Shown here one piece after another: positions 41,178 through 49,742 of a stretch of 64,000 bases of DNA (its first letter is position 1; the number at the start of each line of letters is the position of its first letter). This DNA comes from Chloroflexota bacterium (GTDB lineage Bacteria; Chloroflexota; Dehalococcoidia; Tepidiformales; Tepidiformaceae). The stretch is taken from the NCBI GenBank assembly GCA_026702615.1, contig JAPPBY010000033.1:223100-287099 (forward strand), written 5' to 3'. The notes under the pieces are model-generated. The model was not told where the DNA came from. It did no database searches and saw only the letters and a list, made by a program, of their open reading frames with translations. The position numbers were made by a program, and so were the translations under genes.

Positions 41178-43100
41178 TTACCCCTTCTGGAGCCACATGG
41201 ACTCGCGGCGCCGGTCGTAGAAGTTGAGCCAGTCCGCGACTCCCTGGTCCTGCAGCCTCGCGCTGAAGCCGTAGTAGGACACGGAGCTGATGGGCAAACC
41301 CCAGTTGCACCAGTGGTTGTCCAGGATCCAGCTCTGGAGCTCGGTGAGGAGGACAGCACGGGCCTCGGGATCGGTCTCGGCTTCCTGGGCGTTCAACATG
41401 TCGATGATCGTCGCGGAACCCTCGGCAATCTCGGGGCGCGGCGACTCGAGGTAATGGTTGAACGCATTGAAGCCGTAGGCGCGCGGGTCGTAGTGGATGA
41501 GGCTTGAGTCGTTGGGGACACCCGTCGTGCCACCGGCAGCGCCGTCGCCGTAGCTGAGAATCTCCCAGTCCTTGATGTCGGTGCTGCGGTCGACTGCGCG
41601 GGCCGCCCAGGAGTTGCCGTCAACGGCCTCGACCTCGGCGGTAATGCCGATGGGTCCGAGCGCCTTCTCCAGCGACTGCGCCATGAAGTCGCTGATCTCA
41701 TGCTGCAGGGGCGAGCCCGTCGGCATGAACACCTTGATGTTGTCGACGGGAACGACGAAGTCCGCCGCCTGCCAGAGGGCCTGCGCCTCAGCGGGATCGA
41801 AGCGAAGCCACTGCTGGAGGTCCGACTGGCTGAGCTTCTGGTACGCCGGCAGAAGATCAGTAATCGGGGCCGCGTACTTGCCGCCGAGCGGGCGGATGGC
41901 GGCAATGAAGCCCTCGTAGTCGAAGGCCTTCTGCAGCGCCTGTCGCGCGCGCTTGTCGTGGAACTTGCCGCCGTCCATGCCCTGCGAGGAGCGGCCACCG
42001 GCGGGAAGCTCAACGATGTTGATGTGGTCGAGGCCGTCGAACTCGGGAAGCTCCAGCGGGTCGACAGGGGCAAACACGTCAAGGTCGCTCGCCAGGAACG
42101 CGGCCTTGGCTGCGGTCTGGTCGGGGATGACGCGCGTCTCCCAGGTGTCGATGTAGGGCCCGTCCTCGACGAAGCCGTCGTCCGCCGGAGTGTGCTTGTG
42201 GTAATCCGGCCAGCGCTCAAGGCGGGTTCCGGTGGCATCCCGCTTCACCATCGTGAAAGGACCGCTGCCCGAGCCGTGCGGGAGCTCCTGCACGCTGTAC
42301 ACGTCCTCGACGGTGCCATCGGCATGCTCGTAGGAACCCTCGAACTTGCCGAACTCATCGACGACGCGCGGGTTCAGGAAGGAGTAGTAGTGGCGCGCGC
42401 GGTACACGGGAGCGTCCGCGTTCGGCCGCGCCCAGTGCTCGGTCACCGTCAGGTCGTCGGTCGGCTCGAAGCTGTCGACGAAGGCGAAGCCGGTGCGCGT
42501 CGTATGCGTCCCGTCCAGCGCCCGGTAGAGCTTCTCGAGGCGGCCAAAGCTGAAGGCCACGGCCTCGGAGTCGACGGGGTCGCCATTGTGGAACTTCATG
42601 CCGGGGCGGATGCTCCACACGAAGGTGGTCGGGTCGACCTGCTCGAAGCCGACCATGCCGTCCATGGCAAAAACATTCTTGGTGGGCTGGTAGGTGTAGG
42701 GCTGGGTCATCGTCGAGTAGATGACCTCGGTGTTGTTCAGGTGGAACACGCCCGGGTCCAGGCCAGCGTCCTCTTCCGTCTTCCAGAGCTTGAGGGTACC
42801 GCCGTGCTTGTCGGGGCCGGCCTCCTCCTGGGCAGCAGCCTGCGTGGCTGCGGCCGCCTCGGTGGCTGCGGCGGCCTGCTCCTCGGCAGCAGCCTCGGTC
42901 GCGGCAGCGGCGGCCTGCGTCGCAGCGGCAGCCTGCGTGGCTGCGGGCGCAGCCGCATCGTCGTCATCGTCATCGTCATCGCCGCAACCCGCGAGGATTG
43001 CAGCGGAGCCGGCTGCGGCTACGCCGCTGCCTACGAGGAAGCTGCGCCGTGTCACAGGGCGGCGGCGGAGCCTCTGCCAATAGTTCTCGTTGTCGCGCAT
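41178..43100 (-). CDS. ABC transporter solute-binding lipoprotein (SBP_bac_5), tandem copy 3
   Basis: The start is the ATG at 43100 (640 aa), the common 'MRDNENYWQRLRRRP' beginning of all copies; the open frame extends upstream only by chance. Tat motif 'TRRSFLVGSG', lipobox 'ILAGC', eight Asp, and a linker of 'AAAATQ/TEAAAEEQ' units follow. The signature 'FVWSIRPGMKFHNGDPVDSE' is present. It is especially close to copies 1 and 2 ('ALGPIGITAEVEAVDGNSW'), so these three form the youngest subgroup. The cleft segment is 'NIVELPAGGRSSQGMDGG'. Confidence 0.93.
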   Translation of the reverse strand: MRDNENYWQRLRRRPVTRRSFLVGSGVAAAGSAAILAGCGDDDDDDDDAAAPAATQAAAATQAAAAATEAAAEEQAAAATEAAAATQAAAQEEAGPDKHGGTLKLWKTEEDAGLDPGVFHLNNTEVIYSTMTQPYTYQPTKNVFAMDGMVGFEQVDPTTFVWSIRPGMKFHNGDPVDSEAVAFSFGRLEKLYRALDGTHTTRTGFAFVDSFEPTDDLTVTEHWARPNADAPVYRARHYYSFLNPRVVDEFGKFEGSYEHADGTVEDVYSVQELPHGSGSGPFTMVKRDATGTRLERWPDYHKHTPADDGFVEDGPYIDTWETRVIPDQTAAKAAFLASDLDVFAPVDPLELPEFDGLDHINIVELPAGGRSSQGMDGGKFHDKRARQALQKAFDYEGFIAAIRPLGGKYAAPITDLLPAYQKLSQSDLQQWLRFDPAEAQALWQAADFVVPVDNIKVFMPTGSPLQHEISDFMAQSLEKALGPIGITAEVEAVDGNSWAARAVDRSTDIKDWEILSYGDGAAGGTTGVPNDSSLIHYDPRAYGFNAFNHYLESPRPEIAEGSATIIDMLNAQEAETDPEARAVLLTELQSWILDNHWCNWGLPISSVSYYGFSARLQDQGVADWLNFYDRRRESMWLQKG

Positions 43101-43113
43101 ACGAGATTCCCTC

Positions 43114-43139
43114 CCCAGATCTGGGATTCGCGGAGTATA
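43114..43139 (-). promoter_or_regulatory. TATACT -10 box and RBS-proximal leader palindrome, copy 3
   Basis: On the minus strand TGCG-TATACT (43134-43139) precedes the perfect 12-bp palindrome CCCAGATCTGGG (43114-43125), which runs into GGAGGG. The start is at 43100. Confidence 0.5.
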
Positions 43140-43159
43140 CGCAAACGCGCCGGGCGCAA

Positions 43160-43194
43160 CAGTAAAGGGCCCACCCTTGCGGGCGGGCCCTTTT
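43160..43194 (-). terminator. Rho-independent terminator after solute-binding protein 2
   Basis: A 13-bp stem with one G-U pair (minus strand AAAGGGCCCGCCC, loop GCAA, GGGTGGGCCCTTT; 43164-43193). Confidence 0.75.
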
Positions 43195-43239
43195 CCGTGC
43201 TGGTCGAGCGCCCTACGGGCACCCGGGGTTCGAAACGAA

Positions 43240-45162
43240 TTAGCCCTGCTCGAGCCACATGGACTCGCGGCGCAGACTGTAGCCGTTGAGCCAGTCGGCG
43301 CTGCCCTGGTCCTGCAGCCTGGAGCTGAAGCCGAAGTACGAGATGGAGCTGACGGGCAGCCGCCAGTTGCACCAGTGGTTATCGAGGATCCAGCGCTGGA
43401 GCTCGGTGAGGAGGACGCCACGGGCCTCGGGGTCCGTCTCCGCCTCCTGAGCGTTCAGCATCTCGATAATCGTGGCCGAGCCCTCGGCGATCTCGGGTCG
43501 CGGTGACTCGAGATAGTGGTTGAAGGCGTTGAAGCCGTAGGCGCGCGGGTCGTAGTTGATGAGGAAGCTGTTGTTGGGGATTCCGTCCGTGCCACTTCGG
43601 TCGCCTGTGCCGTAGCTGAGAATCTCCCAGTCCTTGACGTCGGTGCTGCGGTCGACCGCGCGGGCCGCCCACGAGTTGCCGTCAACAGCCTCCACCTCGG
43701 CGGTGATGCCGATCGGCCCTAGCGCCTTCTCGATCGACTGCGCCAGGAAGTCGCTGATCTCGTGCTGCAGGGGCGCGCCCGTCGACTGGAAGATCTTGAT
43801 GTTGTCGACGGGAACCTCGAAGTCGGCGGCCTGCCAGAGGGCCTGGGCCTCGGCCGGATCGAACCGGTACCACTCCTGCAGCTCCTGCTGGCTCAGCTTC
43901 TGGTAGGCCGGCAGGAGGTCGGTGATGGGGGCGGCGTACTGGCCACCGAGTGGGCGGATGGCCGCGATGAAGCCCTCGTAGTCAAGCGACTTCTGCAGCG
44001 CCTGCCGCGAACGCTTGTCGTGGAACTTGCCACCGTCCATGCCCTGCATGCAGAGCCCGCCATCGCCCTTGATCTCGACGATGTTGACGTGGTCCTGGCC
44101 CTCGAACTCGGGAACCTCGAGGGGGTCGACCGTCGTGAAGACGTCGAGGTCGCCGGCGAGGAAGGCGGCCTTGGCGGCCACCGCATCGGGGATGATGCGC
44201 GTCTCCCACGAGTCGATGTAGGGCCCGTCCTCGACGAAGCCATCGTCGGCCGGGGTGTGCTTGTGGTAGTCCGGCCAGCGCTCAATGCGCGTGCCGGTCG
44301 AATCCCGCTTGGTCATCGTGTAGGGACCGCTGCCCGAGCCGGCCGGGAGCTCCTGGACGCTGTAGACGTCCTCGACGGTTCCGTCGGCGCGCTCGTAGGA
44401 GCCCTCGAACTTGCCGAACTCGTCGACCATGCGGGGGTTCAGGAAGGAGTAGTAGTGGGCCGCGCGGTACACGGGAGCATCCGCGTTCGGCCTCGCCCAG
44501 CTCTCCGTCACCGTCAGCTCGTCGGTCGCGTCGAAGCTATCGACGAAGGCATAGCCGGTGCGCGTGGTGTGCGTGCCGTCCAGCGCCCGATAGAGCTTCT
44601 CCAGGCGGCCAAAGCTGAAGGCCACGGCCTCGGCGTCCACGGGGTCGCCGTTGTGGAACTTCATGCCAGGGCGGACGCTCCAGACGAACGTCGTCGGGTC
44701 GACCTGCTCGAAGCCCACCATGCCGTCCATGGCGATCAGGTTCTTGGTCGCCTGGTACGTGTACGGCTGGGTCATCGTGCCGTTGTGGATCTCGCGGTTG
44801 TTCAGGTGGAAGACGCCGGGGTCGAGACCCGCATCCTCTTCCGTCTTCCAGTTCAGCAGGGTGCCGCCGTGCCTGTCTGGGCCGGTATCTTCCTGGGCAG
44901 CCGCTTGCGTAGCTGCGGCGGCCTCGGTGGCTGCGGCTGCCTGCTCTTCGGCAGCAGCCTCAGTGGCGGCAGCGGCGGCCTGTGTCGCAGCAGCCTGTGT
45001 GGCTGCGGGGGCAGCTGCGTCGTCGTCGTCATCGTCGTCGTCGCCGCAACCCGCGAGGATTGCGGCGGAGCCGGCCGCGGCCAAGCCGCTCCCGACCAGG
45101 AAGCTGCGCCGGCTAACCGGTCGGCGCCTCAGCCTCTGCCAGTAGTTCTCGTTATCACGCAT
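43240..45162 (-). CDS. ABC transporter solute-binding lipoprotein (SBP_bac_5), tandem copy 2
   Basis: The start is the ATG at 45162 (640 aa). Tat motif 'SRRSFLVGSG', lipobox 'ILAGC', eight Asp and the Ala/Gln/Glu linker are as in copy 3. The signature is 'FVWSVRPGMKFHNGDPVDAE'. The cleft segment is 'NIVEIKGDGGLCMQGMDGG', which replaces the 'PAGG' turn of the other copies and introduces a Cys; this is a strong sign of changed ligand contact. It is flanked by its own promoter and terminator. Confidence 0.93.
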   Translation of the reverse strand: MRDNENYWQRLRRRPVSRRSFLVGSGLAAAGSAAILAGCGDDDDDDDDAAAPAATQAAATQAAAAATEAAAEEQAAAATEAAAATQAAAQEDTGPDRHGGTLLNWKTEEDAGLDPGVFHLNNREIHNGTMTQPYTYQATKNLIAMDGMVGFEQVDPTTFVWSVRPGMKFHNGDPVDAEAVAFSFGRLEKLYRALDGTHTTRTGYAFVDSFDATDELTVTESWARPNADAPVYRAAHYYSFLNPRMVDEFGKFEGSYERADGTVEDVYSVQELPAGSGSGPYTMTKRDSTGTRIERWPDYHKHTPADDGFVEDGPYIDSWETRIIPDAVAAKAAFLAGDLDVFTTVDPLEVPEFEGQDHVNIVEIKGDGGLCMQGMDGGKFHDKRSRQALQKSLDYEGFIAAIRPLGGQYAAPITDLLPAYQKLSQQELQEWYRFDPAEAQALWQAADFEVPVDNIKIFQSTGAPLQHEISDFLAQSIEKALGPIGITAEVEAVDGNSWAARAVDRSTDVKDWEILSYGTGDRSGTDGIPNNSFLINYDPRAYGFNAFNHYLESPRPEIAEGSATIIEMLNAQEAETDPEARGVLLTELQRWILDNHWCNWRLPVSSISYFGFSSRLQDQGSADWLNGYSLRRESMWLEQG

Positions 45163-45176
45163 GCGCGATTCCCCTC

Positions 45177-45203
45177 CCCAAGATTTGGGATTTGCGCAGT
45201 ATA
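45177..45203 (-). promoter_or_regulatory. TATACT -10 box and RBS-proximal leader hairpin, copy 2
   Basis: On the minus strand TCCG-TATACT (45198-45203) precedes CCCAA-ATC-TTGGG (45177-45189), followed at once by GGAGGGG, the ribosome-binding site of the ATG at 45162. Confidence 0.5.
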
Positions 45204-45229
45204 CGGACTTCCGTCTACTGCGGATATGC

Positions 45230-45264
45230 CAAGCCAAAGGGCCCACCCTTGCGGGCGGGCCCTT
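45230..45264 (-). terminator. Rho-independent terminator after solute-binding protein 1
   Basis: A stem of 12-13 bp with one wobble pair and a 4-nt loop (45236-45264). The downstream T-tract on the minus strand is short (TTTGGCTT). Confidence 0.65.
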
Positions 45265-45309
45265 CGCTGCGCTGGTCGAGCGCCCGTGAGCGCTCCGTGT
45301 TCGGAGTGG

Positions 45310-47226
45310 CTAGGCGTCCTTCTTGAGCCACATGGACTCACGGCGCCGGTCGTACAGATTGACCCAGTCGGCAACGCCCTGGTCCTGCAGCCTCGAGCTG
45401 AAGCCGAAGTAGGCGACGGAGCTCACCGGCAGACGCCAGTTGCACCAGTGCCGGTCCAGGATCCAGGTCTGCACCTCGGTGAGGAGGGCGGCGCGGGCCT
45501 CGGGGTCCGTCTCCGCCTCCTGCGCGTTCAGCATGTCGATGATCGTCGCGGAGTCCTCGGCGATCTCCTTGCGCGGCGATTCCAGATAGTGGTTGAACGC
45601 ATTGAAGCCGTAGGCGCGCGGGTCGTAGTCGATGAGGTACGAGTCGTTGGGGATGCCGGTCGTGCTTCCCCGGTCGCCCGTGCCGTAGCTGAGAATCTCC
45701 CAGTCCTTGACGTCGGTGCTGCGGTCGACCGCGCGGGCCGCCCACGAGTTGCCGTCGACGGCCTCGACCTCGGCGGTGATGCCGATCGGTCCGAGCGCCC
45801 TCGCCAGCGACTGCGCCATGTAGTCGCTGATCTCGTGCTGCAGGGGTGCGCCCGTCGACTGGAAGATCTTGATGTTGTCGACCGGAACCTCGAAGTCGGC
45901 GGCCTGCCAGAGGGCCTGGGCCTCGGCCGGGTCGAAGCGGTACCACTCCTGCAGGTCTTGCTGGCTCAGCTTCTGGTAAGCCGGAAGGAGGTCGGAGATG
46001 GGCGCCGCGTACATGCCGCCGAGCGGGCGGATGGCCGCGATGAAGCCCTCGTAGTCGAACGCCTTCTGCAGGGCCTGCCGAGAGCGCTTGTCGTGGAACT
46101 TGCCGCCGTCCATGCCTTGCATGGCGCGGCCACCGCCGGGAATCTCGACGATGTTGACGTGGTCCTGGCCCTCGAACTCGGGAACCTCGAGGGGGTCGAC
46201 CGTCGTGAAGACGTCGAGGTCACCGGCGAGGAACGCGGCCTTGGCCGCAACGGCGTCGGGGATGACGCGCGTCTCCCAGGCGTCGATGTAGGGCCCGTCC
46301 TCGACGAACCCGTCGTCCGCCGGGGTGTGCTTGTGGTAGTCCGGCCAGCGCTCGACGCGCGTGCCGGTGGCGTCGCGCTTGGTCAGCGTGTAGGGACCGC
46401 TGCCCGAGCCGTGCGGGAGCTCCTGCACGCTGTAGACGTCCTCGACCGTGCCATCGGCGTGCTCGTAGGAGCCCTCGAACTTGCCGTGCTCCTCCACGAC
46501 CCGAGGGTTCAGGAAGGAGTAGTAGTGGCGCGCGCGGTAGATGGGGGCGTCCGCGTTGGGCCGCGCCCAGTGCTCCGCCACCGTCAGCTCGTCGGTCGCC
46601 TCGAAACTGTCGACGAAGGCGTAGCCGGTGCGGGTCGTGTGCGTCCCGTCCAGCGCGCGGTAGAGCTTCTCCAGGCGGCCGAAACTAAAGGCCACGGCCT
46701 CGGAGTCGACGGCGTCGCCGTTGTGGAACTTCATGCCCGGGCGGATGCTCCACACGAAGGTCGTCGGGTCCACCTGCTCGAAGCCCACCATGCCATCCAT
46801 GGCGATGAGGTTCTTGGTGGGCTGGTAGGTGTAGGGCTGGGTCATCGTCGAGTAGATGACCTCGGTGTTGTTGAGGTGGAACACGCCGGGATCGAGACCG
46901 GCGTCCTCTTCCGTCTTCCACAGGTTCAGGGTGCCGCCGCGCTTGTCCGCGTCGGGATCGGCCTGGGCGGCAGCTTCGGTAGCGGCGGCGGCCTCGGTGG
47001 CGGCAGCGGCTTGATCGTCGTCGGCAGCCTCGGTGGCGGCGGCGGCCTGCGTCGCGGCAGCAGCCTGTGTGGCTGCGGGTGCAGCGGTGTCGTCGTCGTC
47101 GTCGTCGCCACAACCCGCGAGGATTGCGGCGGAGCCGGCCGCGGCGACGCCGCTCCCGACCAGGAAACTGCGCCGGGTGACCGGACGGCGCCGGAGCCTC
47201 TGCCAATAGTTCTCGTTATCGCGCAT
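45310..47226 (-). CDS. ABC transporter solute-binding lipoprotein (SBP_bac_5), tandem copy 1
   Basis: The start is the ATG at 47226 (638 aa). Tat motif 'TRRSFLVGSG', lipobox 'ILAGC', six Asp and a slightly shorter linker containing 'TEAADDDQ' are present. The signature is 'FVWSIRPGMKFHNGDAVDSE'. The cleft segment is 'NIVEIPGGGRAMQGMDGG'. It is the copy nearest the permease genes, 120 bp downstream of DppC, and probably the ancestral member of the array. Its leader differs from the others: the -10 is TATAGC, and a 6-3-6 inverted repeat replaces part of the common leader. Confidence 0.93.
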   Translation of the reverse strand: MRDNENYWQRLRRRPVTRRSFLVGSGVAAAGSAAILAGCGDDDDDDTAAPAATQAAAATQAAAATEAADDDQAAAATEAAAATEAAAQADPDADKRGGTLNLWKTEEDAGLDPGVFHLNNTEVIYSTMTQPYTYQPTKNLIAMDGMVGFEQVDPTTFVWSIRPGMKFHNGDAVDSEAVAFSFGRLEKLYRALDGTHTTRTGYAFVDSFEATDELTVAEHWARPNADAPIYRARHYYSFLNPRVVEEHGKFEGSYEHADGTVEDVYSVQELPHGSGSGPYTLTKRDATGTRVERWPDYHKHTPADDGFVEDGPYIDAWETRVIPDAVAAKAAFLAGDLDVFTTVDPLEVPEFEGQDHVNIVEIPGGGRAMQGMDGGKFHDKRSRQALQKAFDYEGFIAAIRPLGGMYAAPISDLLPAYQKLSQQDLQEWYRFDPAEAQALWQAADFEVPVDNIKIFQSTGAPLQHEISDYMAQSLARALGPIGITAEVEAVDGNSWAARAVDRSTDVKDWEILSYGTGDRGSTTGIPNDSYLIDYDPRAYGFNAFNHYLESPRKEIAEDSATIIDMLNAQEAETDPEARAALLTEVQTWILDRHWCNWRLPVSSVAYFGFSSRLQDQGVADWVNLYDRRRESMWLKKDA

Positions 47227-47255
47227 GGACTGAGTCCCTCCCGCATTCGGAATTC

Positions 47256-47270
47256 GCGCCACGATGGCGC
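47256..47270. promoter_or_regulatory. Inverted repeat between the -10 and RBS of solute-binding protein 1
   Basis: GCGCCA-CGA-TGGCGC is a perfect 6-3-6 inverted repeat. It lies between a TATAGC -10-like box (47280-47285 on the minus strand) and the GGGAGGG ribosome-binding site. It could be an operator or an early transcript hairpin. The other four copies lack it. Confidence 0.4.
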
Positions 47271-47346
47271 CTCCTGAGAGCTATACGCAGAAAAGGGTAC
47301 CGAGCGTTCCCACTGAGGCAACTTTTGGGAAAGACGCTTCGAAGGG

Positions 47347-48282
47347 CTAGATCCGGCCCCGGAGCCTCGGGTCGAGGGAATCGCGGAGCGAATCCCCGAA
47401 AATGTTGAACCCGAAGACGGTGATCGCGAGCGCGAGACCCGGGAAGACCGCCAGCCACGGCGCCACGCTGAAGAAGCGGCGGGAGCTGCCGGAGAGGTCG
47501 GCGCCCCACGACGGGACGGCATCGAGGCCACCGATGGGGACGCCCAGGCCGAGGAAGCTCAGGCTGGCTTCGGCCAGGATGGCGGCCGGGAGGGAGATGC
47601 TCGTGATGACGATCATGAGACCGAACATGTTGGGAGCGATATGCCGCCACATGATGCGGAAACTGCTCGACCCGACGACCTGGGCGGCCTCGACGTAGGT
47701 GGACTCACGCAGCTCGAGCACGATCCCGCGCATGATCCGGTAGGTGCCCGGCATGAAGAACAGGGAGATGGCTACCACCAGGTAGAGCTCTTCGCGTTGG
47801 AGCCCCGGTAAGTCGGGCAGGTCGGCGCTGATCGAAGAGTGCAGCACCAGTGCTAAGAGCAGACCGGGGATCGCGATGAACATGTCCGCGATTCGGCCGA
47901 CGGCGAAGTCGACGGCGCCGCCCGCGTAAGCGGAGAGGAGCGCGATAAGGGTCCCGCCGAGCGTGCCGAGGAGCACGGTGGCGACGCCGATCTTGAGGGA
48001 GATGCGTCCGGCGAAGAGCACACGGGACCAGACATCCTTGCCGCGCGCGGTCGTTCCAAACCAGTTTTCGGTGTTCGGGCCGGCAAGGGGCGGGCCCACC
48101 GCAAACTCGTTGGGCGGCGCGGTTCTGAGCACGGGCGCCGCCGCGGACATGAACACGATGAAGATAATGAGAGCGAAGCCGAAGGCGCCGAACGGTTCCC
48201 TACGCGCCCACTTGAGCGGATTGAAGCGCTGGCGTGGCGGAATCGCGTATTCGAGCTCGAGGGCTGACTGCTCCTGTGCCAT
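47347..48282 (-). CDS. dppC: ABC transporter permease (DppC/OppC-like)
   Basis: The protein has 311 aa with the usual N-terminal extension ('RFNPLKWARREPFGAFGF') and six predicted membrane helices. The ATPase-contact EAA loop is seen in 'YVEAAQVVGSSSFRIMWRHIAP'. 'FGTTARGKDVWSRVLFAGRIS' and 'EASLSFLGLGVPIGG' are DppC/OppC hallmarks. With DppB it forms the membrane channel of a peptide/nickel-type importer. It starts 2 bp after the DppB stop. The symbol reflects family only; the substrate is unproved. Confidence 0.93.
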   Translation of the reverse strand: MAQEQSALELEYAIPPRQRFNPLKWARREPFGAFGFALIIFIVFMSAAAPVLRTAPPNEFAVGPPLAGPNTENWFGTTARGKDVWSRVLFAGRISLKIGVATVLLGTLGGTLIALLSAYAGGAVDFAVGRIADMFIAIPGLLLALVLHSSISADLPDLPGLQREELYLVVAISLFFMPGTYRIMRGIVLELRESTYVEAAQVVGSSSFRIMWRHIAPNMFGLMIVITSISLPAAILAEASLSFLGLGVPIGGLDAVPSWGADLSGSSRRFFSVAPWLAVFPGLALAITVFGFNIFGDSLRDSLDPRLRGRI

Positions 48283-48284
48283 GG

Positions 48285-49235
48285 CTAGTACCGAATCCTT
48301 GGGTCAATGACCGTGTACAGGATGTCGACGAGGAGCGTCACGAGGACAAAGACGAAGGAGAAGACCATGATCGTGCCCAGCACGACCGGGTAATCCTGAT
48401 CCGTCACGCCTTCGAGAGAGAGTCTGCCGAGGCCGGGTACCGTGAAGAGCTGCTCCGCGATCACGACCCCGCCCAGCACCGCGCCGAGCTGCAGGCCGAC
48501 GAGCGTGATCACGGGGATGAGCGAGTTGCGGAACACGTGGCCCCAGATGACGCTGCGATCGCGGAGGCCCTTGGCGCGGGCCGTGCGCACGTAGTCGGAG
48601 AAGAGCACCTCAAGCATGGAGGTCCGGACGAAGCGCGCCATGCCAGCGGCGCTGGCGAGCGCGAGCGTCACTGCCGGCCAGACGGCGAGGGAGAGGTTGT
48701 AGATGGGGTCATCGGTGAACACGACCCATTGTCGGGCGGGGGTCCATCCCCACCAGAGGGCGGGCAGGTAGATGACGAGGATCGCGAACCAGAAGTTGGG
48801 GATCGAGATCCCCATGATGGTAATCCCCCGGAAGGCGTAGTCGAGGATGCTGTTTCTGCGAACGGCGGAGAGGACCCCCACGGAGATGCCGATGACGGCG
48901 GAGATGAAGATGGTGAGGAGGCCGATCTCAAGCGTGTTGGGCAGGACCTCAATGATGTCGCCCATCACGTCGTCGTGGGGCGGGGTGAGGCGCTCACCGA
49001 GGTCACCCTGGATGGCGCCCCACAGCCAGTCGCCGTACTGCTCCCACCAGGGGCGGTCCAAGCCGAAGCGTTCCTCGAACTTCTCGAACGCGCGCGGGTC
49101 GGCGTCGCCGACGGACCCGATGGCCGCGAAGGCAGCGCTGCCGGGGCGGATGTAGAGCAGCATGAAGAGCACGAAAGAGATGCCCAGCAGCATGAAGGGG
49201 ACAGCAATCAGCCTGCGGACGATGTAACGGGTCAT
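48285..49235 (-). CDS. dppB: ABC transporter permease (DppB/OppB-like)
   Basis: The ATG at 49235 (316 aa) begins the canonical 'MTRYIVRRLIAVPFMLLG'; the upstream open frame is not family-like. 'RFGLDRPWWEQYGDWLWGAI' is the DppB periplasmic block, and 'YVRTARAKGLRDRSVIWGHV' is the EAA loop. The C-terminus 'DILYTVIDPRIRY' is typical. It is the first gene of the transport locus: dppB, dppC, then five binding-protein genes. The DppD and DppF ATPases are absent here and must be supplied from elsewhere in the genome. The 209-bp gap upstream shows no clear promoter. Confidence 0.94.
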   Translation of the reverse strand: MTRYIVRRLIAVPFMLLGISFVLFMLLYIRPGSAAFAAIGSVGDADPRAFEKFEERFGLDRPWWEQYGDWLWGAIQGDLGERLTPPHDDVMGDIIEVLPNTLEIGLLTIFISAVIGISVGVLSAVRRNSILDYAFRGITIMGISIPNFWFAILVIYLPALWWGWTPARQWVVFTDDPIYNLSLAVWPAVTLALASAAGMARFVRTSMLEVLFSDYVRTARAKGLRDRSVIWGHVFRNSLIPVITLVGLQLGAVLGGVVIAEQLFTVPGLGRLSLEGVTDQDYPVVLGTIMVFSFVFVLVTLLVDILYTVIDPRIRY

Positions 49236-49444
49236 GAGCTTTGACCTGAGCGCCGGGAAGCGTGCCTCCCGCCGGTCTCGCCATCCCCCCTTGCGCGAAC
49301 GGGCCCGATCACAGCCCCCGCGCGATTCACGGGATTCTCGGCTATCCGTACTGCGATCGCAACCGTCGGGGATGGCGTTCTTTCCCAACGCGCAGCTTTG
49401 CCCGAGCCGTACACTCTGCGGAAGGCCAGCAGGGGAGCGGGCGC

Positions 49445-49702
49445 ATGGCTGAGAAACACACGAACGACGAAGCGGGCGAGAAGCTCGGCGAAATGGTGGC
49501 GGAGTGGGCGGAGGCGTACTGGGAGCAACAGGCGCCGGCCCTCCGCAGGCAGCCGGGCGGAGGTCAGGGCGAGCTGCGCGAGACCGTGACGAGGGCGTTC
49601 ATGGCGGGGGCAGTGACGGTATTCCAGCGCTGGGACGAAGTACGTCCGCTGGTGCCACGCCGGCGCGTCTCCTGGCGCGATTTGCCTTCCCACCACGGCT
49701 AG
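49445..49702 (+). CDS. Small hypothetical protein
   Basis: The ATG at 49445 gives 85 aa and follows CAGGGGAGCGGGCGC. The product is charged and helical: 'GEKLGEMVAEWAEAYWEQQA' then 'ETVTRAFMAGAVTVFQRWDE'. The frame continues upstream without a plausible protein, so the long version is rejected. It has no known domain or signal. A TACACT sequence about 30 bp upstream could be its -10. It is divergent from dppB and 40 bp ahead of an SDR gene. Confidence 0.6.
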   Translation: MAEKHTNDEAGEKLGEMVAEWAEAYWEQQAPALRRQPGGGQGELRETVTRAFMAGAVTVFQRWDEVRPLVPRRRVSWRDLPSHHG

Positions 49703-49742
49703 GGGCGAGCCGTATCATGCCGGCTGGCCGGAAGGGGGCGTC

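Noticed and set aside
43762..47277. A 1171-codon open frame on the plus strand across solute-binding genes 1 and 2, and similar long frames elsewhere
   Set aside because: These are antisense to strongly coding genes, Val/Gly/Ala/Leu-rich without domains, and arise from the lack of stop codons in GC-rich DNA.
49236..49444. Divergent gap examined for promoters, tRNA or a small RNA
   Set aside because: Only weak hexamers (for example TACACT) are seen, and no cloverleaf or terminator; nothing supports a named element.
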